The notes under the pieces are model-generated. The model worked only from the letters and a program-made list of their open reading frames with translations, made no database searches and was not told the origin of the DNA. Position numbers and translations under genes: made by a program. From positions 41,164,017 through 41,228,016 of the forward strand of contig CM028327.1 in assembly GCA_016647705.1 (NCBI GenBank): a stretch of 64,000 bases of DNA. The letters are read 5' to 3'. Source of the stretch: Eucommia ulmoides (Eukaryota > Streptophyta > Magnoliopsida > Garryales > Eucommiaceae). Shown here one piece after another: positions 23,895-36,481 of the stretch. The first letter of the stretch is position 1; the number at the start of each line of letters is the position of its first letter.

Positions 23895-25190
23895 TCCTGG
23901 GCGTTTTTGGGGTGATGCTGCCTTCACAACCGTCTATATAATAAACCGTGTCCCTTCTGCTACAATCCAAAACCAGTCTCCATTTGGGTGCCTTTTCGGT
24001 AAACCTCTCAATTACTCTGAACTCAGAGTCTTTGGTTGCGCTTGTTTTGTTCTTCTCAAACCACATGAACACAATAAAGTGGAACCAAGGGCTTGTCTGT
24101 GTTGTTTTATTGGATATGGCATTGAACATAAAGGGTATCGGTGCTGAGATCCCATTTTTAAAATACTTCGTATCTCGTGACATGTCATTTTTTTGGAACA
24201 TCAAATATTTTCTTCCTTACGGTCATTTGACATGTTAACCCTCACCAACTTCATATTCTTTATTGATCCATCAATTGAGTTATTTTCAGATAATACAGTT
24301 TCAGGTACTGTTGAGTTTACTCCAGTACCACTAGTTGAGCCCAACCCTGACCCTTATGTTAAGTCTACCCTAGAACCACCAGTTGAACCCACTCCAGAAC
24401 CACCAGCTGATCTCACCCTTCCAACTCCAGTGACCATGCCTGAGACTTCTCATGTGACCGACGATCCTGCATCGCCTTCCTTTGAGACCTACGCCCCAGA
24501 TCACCCTTGCCGCTCTACCAGGGTAACTCATCCTCCATATTACCTTTCTGATTTTCATTATTTTTCCACTACACTTCACCTGCATGAACCTCAATACTAT
24601 AAGGATGCTAGTACTAATCTTCTTTGGTAGAAAGCAATGGACGAAGAACTTCAGGCCCTTGCCAAAACTCATACTTGGGATATTGTTGATCTGCCCCCTG
24701 GAAAAACTCTTATTGGGTGCAAATGGGTGTTTAAGATCAAGACGCTTTATGATGGCTCTGTTGAATGATATAAAGTCCGACTTGTTGCCAAGGGATTTAC
24801 TCAGGAATATGGCATTGACTATGAAAAGACGTTTGCTCTAGTAGCGAGGCTAACATCTGTTCGTACACTTCTTGTCATTGTCACCATTTGAAAATGGACT
24901 CTCTTTCAAATGGATGTCAAAAAATCATTTCTCAATGGCGATCTTCTTGAGGAAATCTATATGTATACCCCTCCCGGCTGGGCTGCCCCTCGAAATAACG
25001 TTTGTCTCCTTCGCCGTGCTCTATATGATTTTAAACAAGCTCCACGTGCCTGATTTGCCAAATTCAGCACTACTATTCATCAGTTTGGGTTCACACCTAG
25101 TGCTCATGATTCAACTCTATTTATTCATCATACTGCCAAAGATATTATATTTCTTTTACTGTATGTGGATGATATGGTTCAAAACTTAAA
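23895..25190 (+). pseudogene. Copia B integrase C-terminal part and reverse transcriptase
   Basis: After the solo LTR the copia frame resumes with FWGDAAFTTVYIINRVPSA, then the conserved LRVFGCACF block, a Pro/Thr-rich linker (about 24290-24530) and reverse transcriptase from about 24600. RT motifs seen include [23 protein letters not shown] and YVDD near 25158-25169, here intact. Frameshifts and stops occur. Similarity ends after YVDDMV, just before a MITE at 25225. RNase H is missing. Confidence 0.75.
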
Positions 25191-25224
25191 ACTGATAAAC
25201 ATCTTATCCACATGAATTTGTTTA

Positions 25225-25622
25225 GGGTGCATTTATTTAGGTAAAAAAAAATGGATAAGAAAATAAAAAAGAAATAAGATGAAAAATGAGGAAAAAAAAA
25301 CTTGTTTGGTATGGATGAAACATAGGAGAAAAGAAAATAAGAAGAAAAATGCATAATTTTCTAAGCAAACATTAATTTGGGAAGAAAAAATAAAAGAAGA
25401 TGAGGAACAATTTCTCAAAATGAGAGAAAAAATATAATTATACCATTAATAATACATTTTTTAATTTATCTTTGCAATATGAGAGTAAAATAGTGAATTA
25501 TATTAAAGTGAATTATTTTTCTTTTCTAACTAAACAACATTAGAGAAAACAATTTCGTTTCACAATGAATAAAAAATATTATCTTCTCATTTTTTTTTCC
25601 TTCCTTCCAACCAAACATACCC
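25225..25622. mobile_element. AT-rich MITE with imperfect terminal inverted repeats
   Basis: The left end GGGTGCATTTATTTAGG and the reverse complement of the right end GGGTATGTTTGGTTGG pair, and the similarity continues through an A9 run and TGGATAAGA/TGAGAAGA. TA stands on both sides. Its right edge is only three bases from the Harbinger element. Confidence 0.5.
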
Positions 25623-27207
25623 TAAGGTTGCGTTTGGTACATGGGATTTGGCTCGGGATTGGAATGGCTTCAGGAATGACCATTCATTTCTTGCGTTTGG
25701 TAGGTGTGATTGGTTTATATTCTCATTCCTAGGTATTCACTAATCCCACAACTTGTGAGATAAGTCATTCCTAAATTAAATTAGGTATTGGGTAATCCTA
25801 GGATTAAAATCACTTACCAAACGTCCCGATCGATCCTCCATTCATTCGTGAAATTCATCTCACTTTCGTGAGCGACTGAGCGAAAAAGAGGGAGCCTTCA
25901 TCAATTTCACCTCCATGGCCAAGCCATCGAGCTCAAGCCTTTCACTCATTAACACTATCCTTTGAGCCTTCACTAGATCTTTCATTCGTGAGCAACGATT
26001 CGGTCTTCGAGCTCGAGGGAAAGAGACTTCATTCGTGAGCCATCGATTCAGTCTTCGAGCTTGAAATCAATTTAATCTTTAGTCATCAATTTCACCTTCA
26101 TCGTCTTCATCGATTTATAAGCAACTGAGCTACTTCAGTTGTTGATTTCATTTGTGACCGACTGAACGGCTGAGCTCGATTCAAAGCCTCCATTGATTTC
26201 ATCTTTATCGCTCTCAACAAATTCCTTCGCAGGTAATTTTATGCCAATTTTGCTATTTTAATTATTTGGATTTCATTTGCTATTTCATCGGCTACCAGTT
26301 TGGGTTTGATTTATTGACATGAATCATAGATTCATAGTTTTATTTGAATGTTTGCCTACCAATTGTTCGATAAAATGTTTGAGAGGATCATAGATTTCAG
26401 TTTGTTATTTATGTTTTCTAGATTTCAATTTCATTTGCATTTGAATCATAGATTTTTGCAATTTTATTATCTGGGTTTGCTATTTTATAGCCTATGAATG
26501 AATCTGTGCATATTCATAGTTTTGTTTCTTGTTTCGTTGAATTATAATTTGCTTTGATATGAATGTAACTTTAGTTCATAGTTCACAGTTCCCCCAACCT
26601 TTCTTCACGAATGATTTTGTAGTTTGCACTTTATTCTGTTGGGAATAACTATGATCTTTCTTTACCCAAACTATCTTCACCAGTGAGTTTTATATATATT
26701 TATAATTTTAGAGAGACTTCAGATTCTTTAATGGGTTCGTTAAGTAGTTATTCCATTCTATTTTGCCTATTCAATTTAAGACATCATGAACTCAAGGAGT
26801 ATCCATTTATCTGTCTATTTTTCAAATTACTTTATACATACATATATAAGGGCTAAGTGCACTTTACTTGACTTGTAGTTTATGGGTTTAATTTCATATT
26901 TTACTTTTCTCAGTCTCTTTCATTTGATTTCGGGGTTCTCTTCTTGCTTCTTCATGACTAAGATATATTTAGGCCTGTTTGTTTAACTTTTCGATAATTG
27001 TTTTCTGCTTTTTTTTTTTTAAAAAAAAAATAGAAAATACAACAATTTCTCTTCGAAACACACAATTCAAAAAAACTTCTACAAAATAATTTCACAATAC
27101 TCAATCTATCACATTGCCTATTTTTAATATAGTACTTTTTTTTTCCTTAAAGTTTTCTTTCAGGTATTCCTTCTCCAATTTGTTAGGTAGTATTTTGCAT
27201 CTAGTTT

Positions 27208-27367
27208 ATGGCTCGTCTAAGTTTAGCAAGGAAGATGGAAATTATAAGTAGAAAAAAATTGGGGATTTTATTTGCATGGTGGATGAATATCGTGTATCCA
27301 ATAATTTTTTTTTATTTTTTTTTTTACATTTTAACGGCCGCTGTTGTATGTTACCGTGCAAGTAGAA
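27208..27367 (+). pseudogene. Harbinger transposase, N-terminal piece
   Basis: The frame from ATG 27208 (MARLSLARK...) is Arg/Lys-rich and then hydrophobic. It runs into the solo LTR at 27368. In the joined element it would continue into the piece at 37496. Position and character suggest the N-terminus of plant Harbinger transposase, but the residues are not strongly conserved, so this piece is less certain than the catalytic part. Confidence 0.45.
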
Positions 27368-28091
27368 TGTCACATCCCACCTTGGGCACCTGTCAACCGA
27401 GACTGGGCGTGACGTCGACATGACACTACCTGACCAATTAACCAAATACATTCCTACATATATATACATATTCAAACGCACGCGCACCGCTATCAATATT
27501 TTGTTCCAAAAATAATACCTTCCACAGTTCGTCTCTGACTGGCCCACTCCCAAATGACACTACATCCGGACTCTACCTAGTGCCAGTAGTAGACCAACTC
27601 CTAACCGCAGTACCTAAAACCAAATAATTTTTTTGATCGGTGTACTGTCTTCATAATAAAAATATTTAAATGATCAAGTACAATTGTTAAATATCACCTT
27701 TCAAAATATAATATTTTATAATCACATACCAGGTTGAGAATCCAGTTCTACTGCCACCAATAAAATGAAACAATATAATTAATACCCAACTCAAATATTT
27801 CATAGCCAACCCCTCCAAACATTTTAAACTAGCCCATTCAAAATATTTTAAATCAACCAATTCAAAATGTTTTAAACGTATAATAAAGTACACCACACCT
27901 CCTCTCCTACTAGCCATATGATCGTTTTTACCTCACAATCGGAGTTGCAACGGTATCGTAACCTGTACAATTATGTCATCTAAAGTGACTATCAGTGATA
28001 GGGCCATTTATTATCCCCAATGGTAGGGGTACCACCTGCAGGATTTGCACTCCTGACGGGTCAAACCACCCCGTAGGCCTTACCTAGCAGG

Positions 28092-28338
28092 TAATCCACA
28101 TCTCGTAAGATATATCCTCCTGACAAAAAGAAAATCTACATCTCGTAGGTCATATTCGCCTAACGAAAAAAAAATCCACATCTCGTAGGTCATACCTGCC
28201 TAACGAGAAGAAACTCTACATCTCGTAGGTCATATCCGCCTATTGAGAAGAAAATCCACATTTCGTAGGTCATATTCGCCTAACGAGAAGAAAATCCATA
28301 TCTCATAGGTCATACCTGCCTAACGAGAAGAAAACTAC
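28092..28338 (-). repeat. 40-bp tandem repeat, six units, in the solo LTR
   Basis: The motif CATCTCGTA recurs at 28099, 28139, 28179, 28219, 28259 (TTCGTA form) and 28299 (TCATA form), exactly 40 bases apart. A full unit contains CCACATCTCGTAGGTCATA followed by TTCGCCTAACGA. The related LTR at 21196-23889 has only one or two such units, near 23220-23290. Confidence 0.85.
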
Positions 28339-29086
28339 GGCATAGTCGGACAAAAAGAATCATTTTTCACCTTTAAAACCAATTTGATCCAAAGATCATT
28401 TTCCACTTTTAAAACCGACTTGAACCAAATACATCGCAAAATCATCCATTTTAAATAAATACATTTTTCACAATTTATATGAAAATAAAATTTGTAAATT
28501 TATATAGAAGACAATACACTCACCTCGATTTCCGCACTGCAAAATTATTACCGTCCAAAACTTACCGAGACGCTGGCGCCTACGAACCTAATAACGATAG
28601 TGCCTAAATTAATGCTTTATTTAAAATAACCTAACATGCAATGCAGACCCTAAATTTCATAATTCCCCATTTCTCAAATTTCATTATGAAAAATTATTTT
28701 TTCGTTTGTTTCGCTCTATTAATATTTACTGTACACAATTATTAATATTAACGGTTACAAAATTATTATTCCCGTTGCAAAAATTTTAATGCTAATAATT
28801 TAATTTTTAATGGAAATAATAATCAACGATTAAAATATTAACCAACAAAATCGTTACCTGTTTCGAATCGCCCACCGACCGAGAAGTTGGTTTTTGGTTT
28901 TTGGGTTTTATTTTTTTGTCTTTATTTGTGGTGTTGTATATAATTATTATTATTTTTTTTTTTTTGTTTTGTTTCTACTTCTTCCTGTTTTGAGCTCAGC
29001 CGACCGCCGACCTCCTTCCACCGCCGTTCAAAACGTCTCCCCCCCACCGCCAGCTTACACAACACACACCGCTGACACTGCCGGAC

Positions 29087-30098
29087 TGTTGCTACAGAAA
29101 ATAATAAAGAACGAGTTTACCGAATTAGCTTGGGTTGAGTCGCGGACTAGGTCGCTCTCTTTAAGACGTTTCGCGGCTCTGCCTAAGAAGCGTGTAAGCA
29201 GTATATTAGTCCCGTCATCCCCAAGATAAAACAACCCAGAAATCTTCTCTATCTAGGTAGTTCTCTGCACTGTAGAAGTCCCAAAAACCAAACACTCCCA
29301 CACACTATTCGCAAAACGAATAAACTACTCGGAAAACAGTTTTGAACTGAAAAAACAAAACCGGAACAGAATAGTACAGATCGGAACAGAACAGTCCAGA
29401 TCAGAACAGAACATAACCGGAACACTGTAAACTGTTTCGGAACAAATTCGAAACAGATCAGATTGGAAGAGAACAGAACAGAACAGTTTTGATCAGATCG
29501 AAAAACGCAATAAGCTGTTTCGGAACAATTTCAGAAACGAAGAACAATTTCAGAAAAACAAAAATGAAGAATTATTTGTGCAGAAGAGCAGTTTCTGTAT
29601 CTGGAATTTTTCGTCCTTCAAAAAATATGAAAAATGTCTGTTTTTATAGATCCAAAACAGCTGACTAAAACCGTTTTTAAGTGGTTCGAAAATGAGGGAG
29701 AGATCTTAAGGATGTGGGAGCAAAAATCGTGGGAACATATTTTACAAAGTCAAAAATCGTTCTGATTTAGTTTAAATAAAATATAATTATTTAAATAAAT
29801 TTTGTCTAAAAAAATATTATATAAGTGCCACCTCATCACATACGCGACTCAACTCGGCTCGGCACGGCCGGACGGACGGCGGCGGCGGCGCGCGCGCGCG
29901 TGTGTGTCAGACTAGTAGGGATTTAGCTCATCTCCCCTCCACAAAATGTGGGTACCCCTTAGGGCACACCCCAAGTGTCTCACATACCCCTAGATATACT
30001 CATCATTGCCTCTTCTCCCAACCAATGTGGGATAAAAGGAAATTGAGGAAAAACCTTTCTACAACAAAAAACATTTTCAAAATTCATTTGCTCCAACA
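29087..30098 (-). repeat. 3' LTR of copia C
   Basis: TGTTGCTACAG to GCTCCAACA, matching 34556-35555. It contains repeated GGAACAGAACAG-type words at 29365-29490 and a (GCG)n/(GC)n tract at 29876-29900. The plus-strand frame at 29902-30111 lies largely inside the LTR and is not a gene. Confidence 0.9.
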
Positions 30099-30660
30099 AT
30101 CCCCTACTTGAATTTTTAAAAAATAATTTTTCATCGAGCAGTATTAAACAAAATAAGATTGTGCATAAGTAAAGGTGTCTATCGACTTCAACCTTTACAT
30201 AGTGAAGATGATTTAGATTATACTAGAGTAACTCGTAGTTTTGAACTCTATCTCTAACAACATCACACACACAACCTTATCCTGGTGTAGTCCAAAAGCC
30301 CGTGCTTTACGACCATGCACGTATATCCCAGTATAGTGAATGCTCTAAAGAATTTGCCCAAAATTCCATAGAAAGCGGCCACACTTCCACATTCACATAG
30401 GTGAGTCTATCAAGAGTACTCCTGTAACTAGGTACTCCACACCATATAGAGTATAGATATCATTAAGAGTTAATAAAAGAAAACTAAACCCTCTATCGCT
30501 TCAGGATGTCATACTACAAACAACGCATATTTGGAATAGAACTCAAAATTATTATTATAGTATGTTTTCCTTCATATCACTTCATAAGTTGTTATTACCC
30601 TTTGAACCTTTTTCTTGGGATCTTCAGTCTATAGGTTGGGTTTCCCTCACAAGTAACTCG

Positions 30661-33600
30661 TCAATCCATGGGCTTGAGTCCCATTCCTTTCGAGGTTTTG
30701 TAAACCTTTTCTCGTGCTAATTCTTTCGTCAAAGGATCGACTAAGTTATCATCAGACCGTACATGATCCACTCTCACAATCCCTATAGAGATATACTCTC
30801 TAATAGTATTGTGTTTACGACGTATTTGTCGCCTTTTTCCGTTATAATAACGGTTTTGAATCTTTGCAATAGCCGTGGTACTATCGCAATGGATCAAGAC
30901 AGCTGGAATCGGTCTCTCCCATAAAGGGGTATCAGAAAGCAGGCTCCTTAACCACCTTGCTTCCTCACTAGCCGAAGCTAGTGCAATCATCTCAGACTCC
31001 ATAGTAGATTGAGCGAAAATAGTCTATTTTTTAGACTTCCAAGAAACAGCTCCACCAGCTATACTAAATATATAGTCGCTAGTTGTCTTGGAGTCATCTG
31101 AAATGGTGTTCCAATCAGCATCGCTATATCCTTCCAGAACAGCGGGAAATTTCTGATAATGTAATCCAAGGTTCATAGTTCTTTTTAGGTATCTCATGAT
31201 CCTATCAATAGCATGCCAATGCTTAAAACTAGGTCTACTTGTAAACATGCATAGTAATCCCACAGCATACGCTATGTCGGGCCTAGTGCAGTCAGTGGCA
31301 TATCGAAGACTGTTTATGATGCTCGCATACTCAGATTGTCTAACACCGTCACCGGTGTTCTTGAACAACTTCATAGTAGGGTCATAAGGAGTACATGCTG
31401 GTTTACAATCAAAATAATTATATTTCTTTAGAATCTTCTGTATATAATGAGATTGATCCAAAGAAATTCCATGTTTAGACCTAGTTATTTTAATACTAAA
31501 AATTACATTTGCTTCACCAAGATCTTTTATGTCAAAATTAACACATAGCATGGTTTTCACATTATTCACAACATGAATATTAGAACCAAAAATCAACAAG
31601 TCACCCACATAAAAACATATAATAGTGCAAACATCATTTTCAGATTTATAGTAAATGCATTTATCACTTTCATTTACTTTAAAACCATGTGAAATGACTA
31701 GATTATCAAATTTCTCATGCCATTGCTTAGGTGCTTGTTTCAAACCATAAAGAGATTTATCTAATTTGCATACTTTGTATTCTTGACCAGGAATAACAAA
31801 ACCTTCAGGTTGGTCCATATAAATCTCTTCTTCTAATTCACCATTTTAAAAAATAGTTTTAACATTCATTTGGTGCACAACGAGATCATGAATAGCAGCA
31901 AGTGATAAAAGCACATAAATAGAAGTAATTCTAGAGACAGGTGAGAAGGTATCAAAGAAATCTATATTCTCTCTTTGTCTAAACCCTTTGACTACGAGAC
32001 GAACCTTATATTTATTAATGGTTCCATCATGTTTTAATTTCTTCTTTAGAATCCATTTACATCCTATTGTTTTACAACCAGGAGGTAAATCTACTAAATG
32101 CCAAGTTCTATTTGACTCGAGAGAGTCCATTTCATCATTTATAGCCTTTTGCCACAAATTGTCATCTATAGAAGACAATGCCTCTTGGAGGGTGTGCGGA
32201 TCCTCCTCTAAAGTGTATGCAAAGAAATCTGAACCATAATCCTTAGCAGTACGAGTCCGTTTACTTTTCCTAGGTTCAAATTCTAATTCATTATCAGGCT
32301 CATTAATTCTAATGATAGGCATATTACTAGATGTCGAGCCCCCACTATTCTTTAATTTAAACAGAAATCTATGTTCATAAAAATCAGTATCATTAGATTC
32401 AATAATAACATGATCATGCAAATCGTAAAATCTATAAGCTTTACTATTCACAGTATAACCAACAAAAACACATTCATATGCTCTACTTGCAAGTTTTCTC
32501 CTTTTTGGATCAAGAATCCGAATATATGCCAAACAACCCCAAGTTTTAATATAAGACAAATTTGGTTTCTTATTTTTGAAAACTTCATACGGTGAAATTT
32601 TACTATGCGATTTGGGAACTCTGTTAAGCACATAACAAACAGTCATTAAAATCTCACCCTACTAGTGAGAAGCAGCACCAGAGTTAAGGAAAATAGCAAC
32701 TATAGATTCCACAAAAGTTCTGTTTTTCCTTTCTGCCTTACCATTCATTTCAGGAGAATATGGTGCAGTTCTTTCATGAATTATCCCATGAGAATTATAA
32801 AATTCAATAAATATATCAGAATCATATTCGGTACCTCTATCACTACGAAGCCTCTTAATTTTCTTATTGCACTGATTTTCAATCTCAGTCACAAATAATT
32901 TAAACATATCAAGTGCTTCACTTTTATTTTTCATAAGATAAACATAAGTAAAATCAGAACAATCATCTATGAATGTAATAAAATAACATTTACCATTCCT
33001 AATCAAGATACCATCAAGTTCACAGATATCAGAATGTATCAAGTCAAGAGATTAAAATTCTCTAATTACTGATTTATGAGGGGTTTTGGTAATTTTAGCT
33101 TGACTACAAAATTCACATTTTTCAAAATCATTCAAAGACAATTTATGAATTAGTTCTAAGTTGCTTAAGTTTTTAATGATGCGTTTGTTAACGTGACAAA
33201 GTCTAGCATGCCAAATATTAAAAGAACACAACATATAAGCAGAAGAAGAAATTTTATTCGCATCAACATTCAATTTGAACATTCCATCAGTTGCATAACC
33301 CTTTCCAACAAAAATATTATTTTTGGTTAAGGTGTACAAATCAGCCCCGATAGTTTGAGTGAACCCCGCCTTGTTAAGAAGATAGCTCGAAACCAAATTC
33401 TTTCTCATCTCTGGGGTATGCAGAACATCCTTAAGAATGACCGTCTTTCCAGAGGTAAACTTCAATTCCACGTTACCAGAACCAGCGACAATAGTGGAGT
33501 GGGAATCACCCAGCATTACTTTCTTATCTTCACTTTCAGAATAAGTTTTGAATATAGCATGATCAAAGCAGACATGGCGTGAAGCACCCGTGTCTACCCA

Positions 33601-34518
33601 CCACCTTTCGGATCCACCAACTATATTGATTTCAGAAATCATAGCAATAAGTTGGTCCTCGGTAAGATTCGCCTACGGAGCAGGACGACGTCTTTGCCGG
33701 CAGTTCCAAGCCATATGGCCCTCATTTCCACAGTTGAAACAAATAAACTGTTCAGAAGTATTTCTTGAAGGGGGTTTAAACTTATTCTGATTTTGATATG
33801 CATTTCTGTTGTGGTTGTTGTGGTGGCGATTCTGATTTTGATTCTTCATATTTTTTCTTTTGGATTTCAGAATTGCAGATGATGATTTTCTGTGAGCGTT
33901 GTTGGACACAATGAACACTTCATCTTTCTGATCTTATTTTCGGGCTTCCTCATCAATCCGAAGACGAGTGATCAAACTTTCTAAAGAAAACTCTTTTATT
34001 TTGTGCTTGAAAGTATTCTTAAAATCTTTTCAAAAAGAGGGTAATTTGTCAATTAAAACAGGAACTTGAAATTGTTCATCAAGGGACATACCTTCAGCAA
34101 TTATTTCATGAGCAATTTTCTGAAGTTCATGAGACTGAGCTTCCACAGATTTGTCATCGGTCATTTGATATTTCAGATAAAGACTTACAACATATTTATT
34201 CGTTTCAACCTCCTCAGTGTCGTATTTCTTTGAAAGAGCATCCCAAATTTTCTTGGCAGTTTTGTTAGAACAATAATAATCATACAGGTTATCAGACACA
34301 CCATTAAGAATAAAATTCTTACAACGAAAATCATTTTCAGCCCATGTCTTATCTTCCTGAATCTAGGTATCGGTAGGATCTTTCGGTAAAATAGATTTTT
34401 CAGTGGTACAGACATATGCTACTTTTTCGATAGTTAGAAAAAATAACATCTTCTGTTTCCATCTTTTAAAATGAAACCCTTCGAAACGAAAGGGCTTGTT
34501 GAGATCGACAGCAGACAT
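30661..34518 (-). pseudogene. Copia C gag-pol, one uninterrupted frame with about nine stops
   Basis: From the Met codon at 34518 (MSAVDLNKPF) to the stop at 30661 every coding piece is in the same frame (1286 codons); I found no frameshift. Gag is about 34518-33680 with a zinc knuckle CX2CX4HX4C (CFNCGNEGHMAWNC); protease has WVDTGAS near 33600; integrase has HSD, RSD and AERKNRT near 33030-32710; reverse transcriptase occupies about 32180-31500, with the YVDD box as YVGD; RNase H has SDADW, MESEM and CDSTTAIA. Stops lie at codons starting 34365, 34032, 33936, 33675, 33054, 32664, 32661, 31848 and 31026; most fit single C-to-T or G-to-A changes, including a double stop where copia proteins have Trp-Trp. 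It would encode all enzymes for retrotransposition but is inactive as it stands. Confidence 0.92.
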
Positions 34519-34555
34519 CGTAGTAGATAATTGGCAGAAATAAACGTCTTAAAAT

Positions 34556-35555
34556 TGTTGCTGCAGAAAATAATAAAGAACGAGTTTACCAAATTAGCTT
34601 GGGTTGAGTCGCGGACTAGGTCGCTCTCTTTAAGATGTTTTGCGGCTCTGCCCAAGAAGCGTGCAAGCAGTATATTAGCCCTGTCGTCCCCAGGATAAAA
34701 CAGCCCAGAAATCTTCTTTGTCTAAGACGTTCTCTGCACTGTAGAAGTCCCAAAAACCAAACAACCCCACACACTATTCGCAAAACGAACAAACTGCTCG
34801 AAAAATAATTTTGAACCGAAGAAACAAAACCGGAACAGAATAGTGCAGATCGGAACAGAACAGTCTAGATCAGAACAGAACAGAACCGAAACACTGTAAA
34901 TTATTTCAGAACAAATTCGGAATAGATCAGATCGAAAGAGAACAAAACAAAACAGTTCTGATCAAATCGAAAAACGCAATGAGCTGTTTCGGAACAATTT
35001 CAGAAATGAAAGAACAATTTCAAAAAAACAGAAATGAAGAATTGTTTGTGCAGAAGAGCAGTTTCTGTATCTGGAATTTTTCGTCCTTCAAAAAATATGG
35101 AAAATGTCTGTTTTTATAGATCCAAAACAATCGACTAAAACCATTTTCAAGTGGTTCGAAAATGAGGGAGAGATCTTAGGGATGTGGGAGCAAAAATCGT
35201 GGGAACATATTTTACCAAGTCAAAAATCGTTCTGATTTAGTTTAAATAAAATATAATTATTTAAATAAATTTTACCTAAAAAAATATTATATAAGTGCCA
35301 CCTCATCACACGCGCGACTCGACTCAGCACGGACAGATGAACGGACGGCGGCGCGCGTGTGTATCAGACTAGTAGGGATGTAGCTCCTATCCCCTCCACA
35401 AAATGTGGGTACCCCTTGGGGCACACCCCAAGTGTCTCACATACCCCTAGATATACTCCTCATTGCCTCTTCTCTCAACCGATGTGGGATAGAAGGAAAT
35501 TGAGAGAAAACCTTTCTATAACAAAAAACATTTTCAAAATTCATTTGCTCCAACA
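34556..35555 (-). repeat. 5' LTR of copia C
   Basis: TGTTGCTGCAG to GCTCCAACA, matching 29087-30098. It precedes gag on the minus strand. The frame at 35359-35682 crosses its end and is not a gene. Confidence 0.9.
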
Positions 35556-36192
35556 TGGACTGATCAACAACACCACACACACATACACTTGTCGGAGGAA
35601 CACATACGCATACACTGCCGAAACACTCACCTACACCCACACACCAAACACCCACACACAACAACACACCGTCGAGTGCTAAACACTCACACCACCGTAC
35701 ACCTTCACCGCCGGCGCTCACTGCCAACCGAACAAACACACATACCGAAGAACAACTGTCGACCAGGTAACAGCACACCTACGAACCACTCTAACGCACC
35801 CATACCATCGGACACGCACCCACTCACCGGCCAAACTGACCGATGGCAACACCCACGAAACACACACACACACACACGTATGACCAAATGACACACACAT
35901 GTACACAACCGTGGATTGATTACCCATCCACAACCACTGGATGAACGACGACTGATCACATTCACACACACAGCAGTGACGGCACACACCCAAACCCATC
36001 GGCAACACACACATCGTCGATGATGACACCAAACACACCCACACATTCGTCGGATCGCACCACACCACCGACTGGATGGACACCTACAGCCGGCGAACTG
36101 CACTGACCGACCGACCACCCACCACGCCGACCCACTCCTCCTCTCTTTTTTTTCTTCTTTTGAGGATGTCGTAAAGCGTGTGTGCATGGGCT

Positions 36193-36200
<8 letters not shown>

Positions 36201-36250
<50 letters not shown>

Positions 36251-36261
36251 TGTGTGTGTGT
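36201..36261. repeat. (TG)n microsatellite in the split solo LTR
   Basis: About 30 TG units with one TATG interruption at about 36242. The surrounding CA/GT-rich section matches the GTGTGTG-rich part of the related LTR at 21.8-22.3 kb. Confidence 0.9.
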
Positions 36262-36481
36262 TGGATCACAACTTGCCCCCACTTATATATTTTATGGTTA
36301 ATTACGTTAATCCTCTATTATTTATCTTTAAGTTATCATTTGAGCCCAAATCAAAATTAATATTTTTAAAATTGCGAATTAACCCCTAAAATTTCAAATT
36401 AAATTAGAAATGACACATTCTATCCCGTTATTCCCTAAATGTTTTAAAATGCAACTAATGATTATGTGTATGCAAAAGTTA

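Larger units (their letters stand above)
19892..25224 (+). mobile_element. Copia retrotransposon B (short LTR), split and 3'-truncated
   Basis: A short 5' LTR and a perfect primer site open the element. Protease end, integrase and reverse transcriptase pieces follow in copia order. A 2694-bp solo LTR interrupts the integrase at 21196-23889 with a TCATG duplication. Coding similarity stops just after the YVDD box near 25180, where a MITE and then the Harbinger element begin. No RNase H or 3' LTR of this element was found further right. Gag appears deleted. Confidence 0.8.
29087..35555 (-). mobile_element. Copia retrotransposon C, full length with both LTRs
   Basis: Two LTRs of about 1 kb enclose one gag-pol frame on the minus strand. 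Flanks are CGGAC (29082-29086) and TGGAC (35556-35560), a 5-bp duplication with one C/T difference. The purine tract next to the 3' LTR reads AAGTAGGGGAT on the minus strand. The LTR copies appear about nine-tenths identical by eye and differ mostly by transitions. This is the best preserved retrotransposon in the window. I did not find a Met-tRNA primer site by its 5' LTR. Confidence 0.9.

Noticed and set aside
35437-36282. Long Cys/Val-rich frames on the minus strand
   Set aside because: They translate CA/TG-rich LTR sequence, with the same low-complexity composition in the related LTR.
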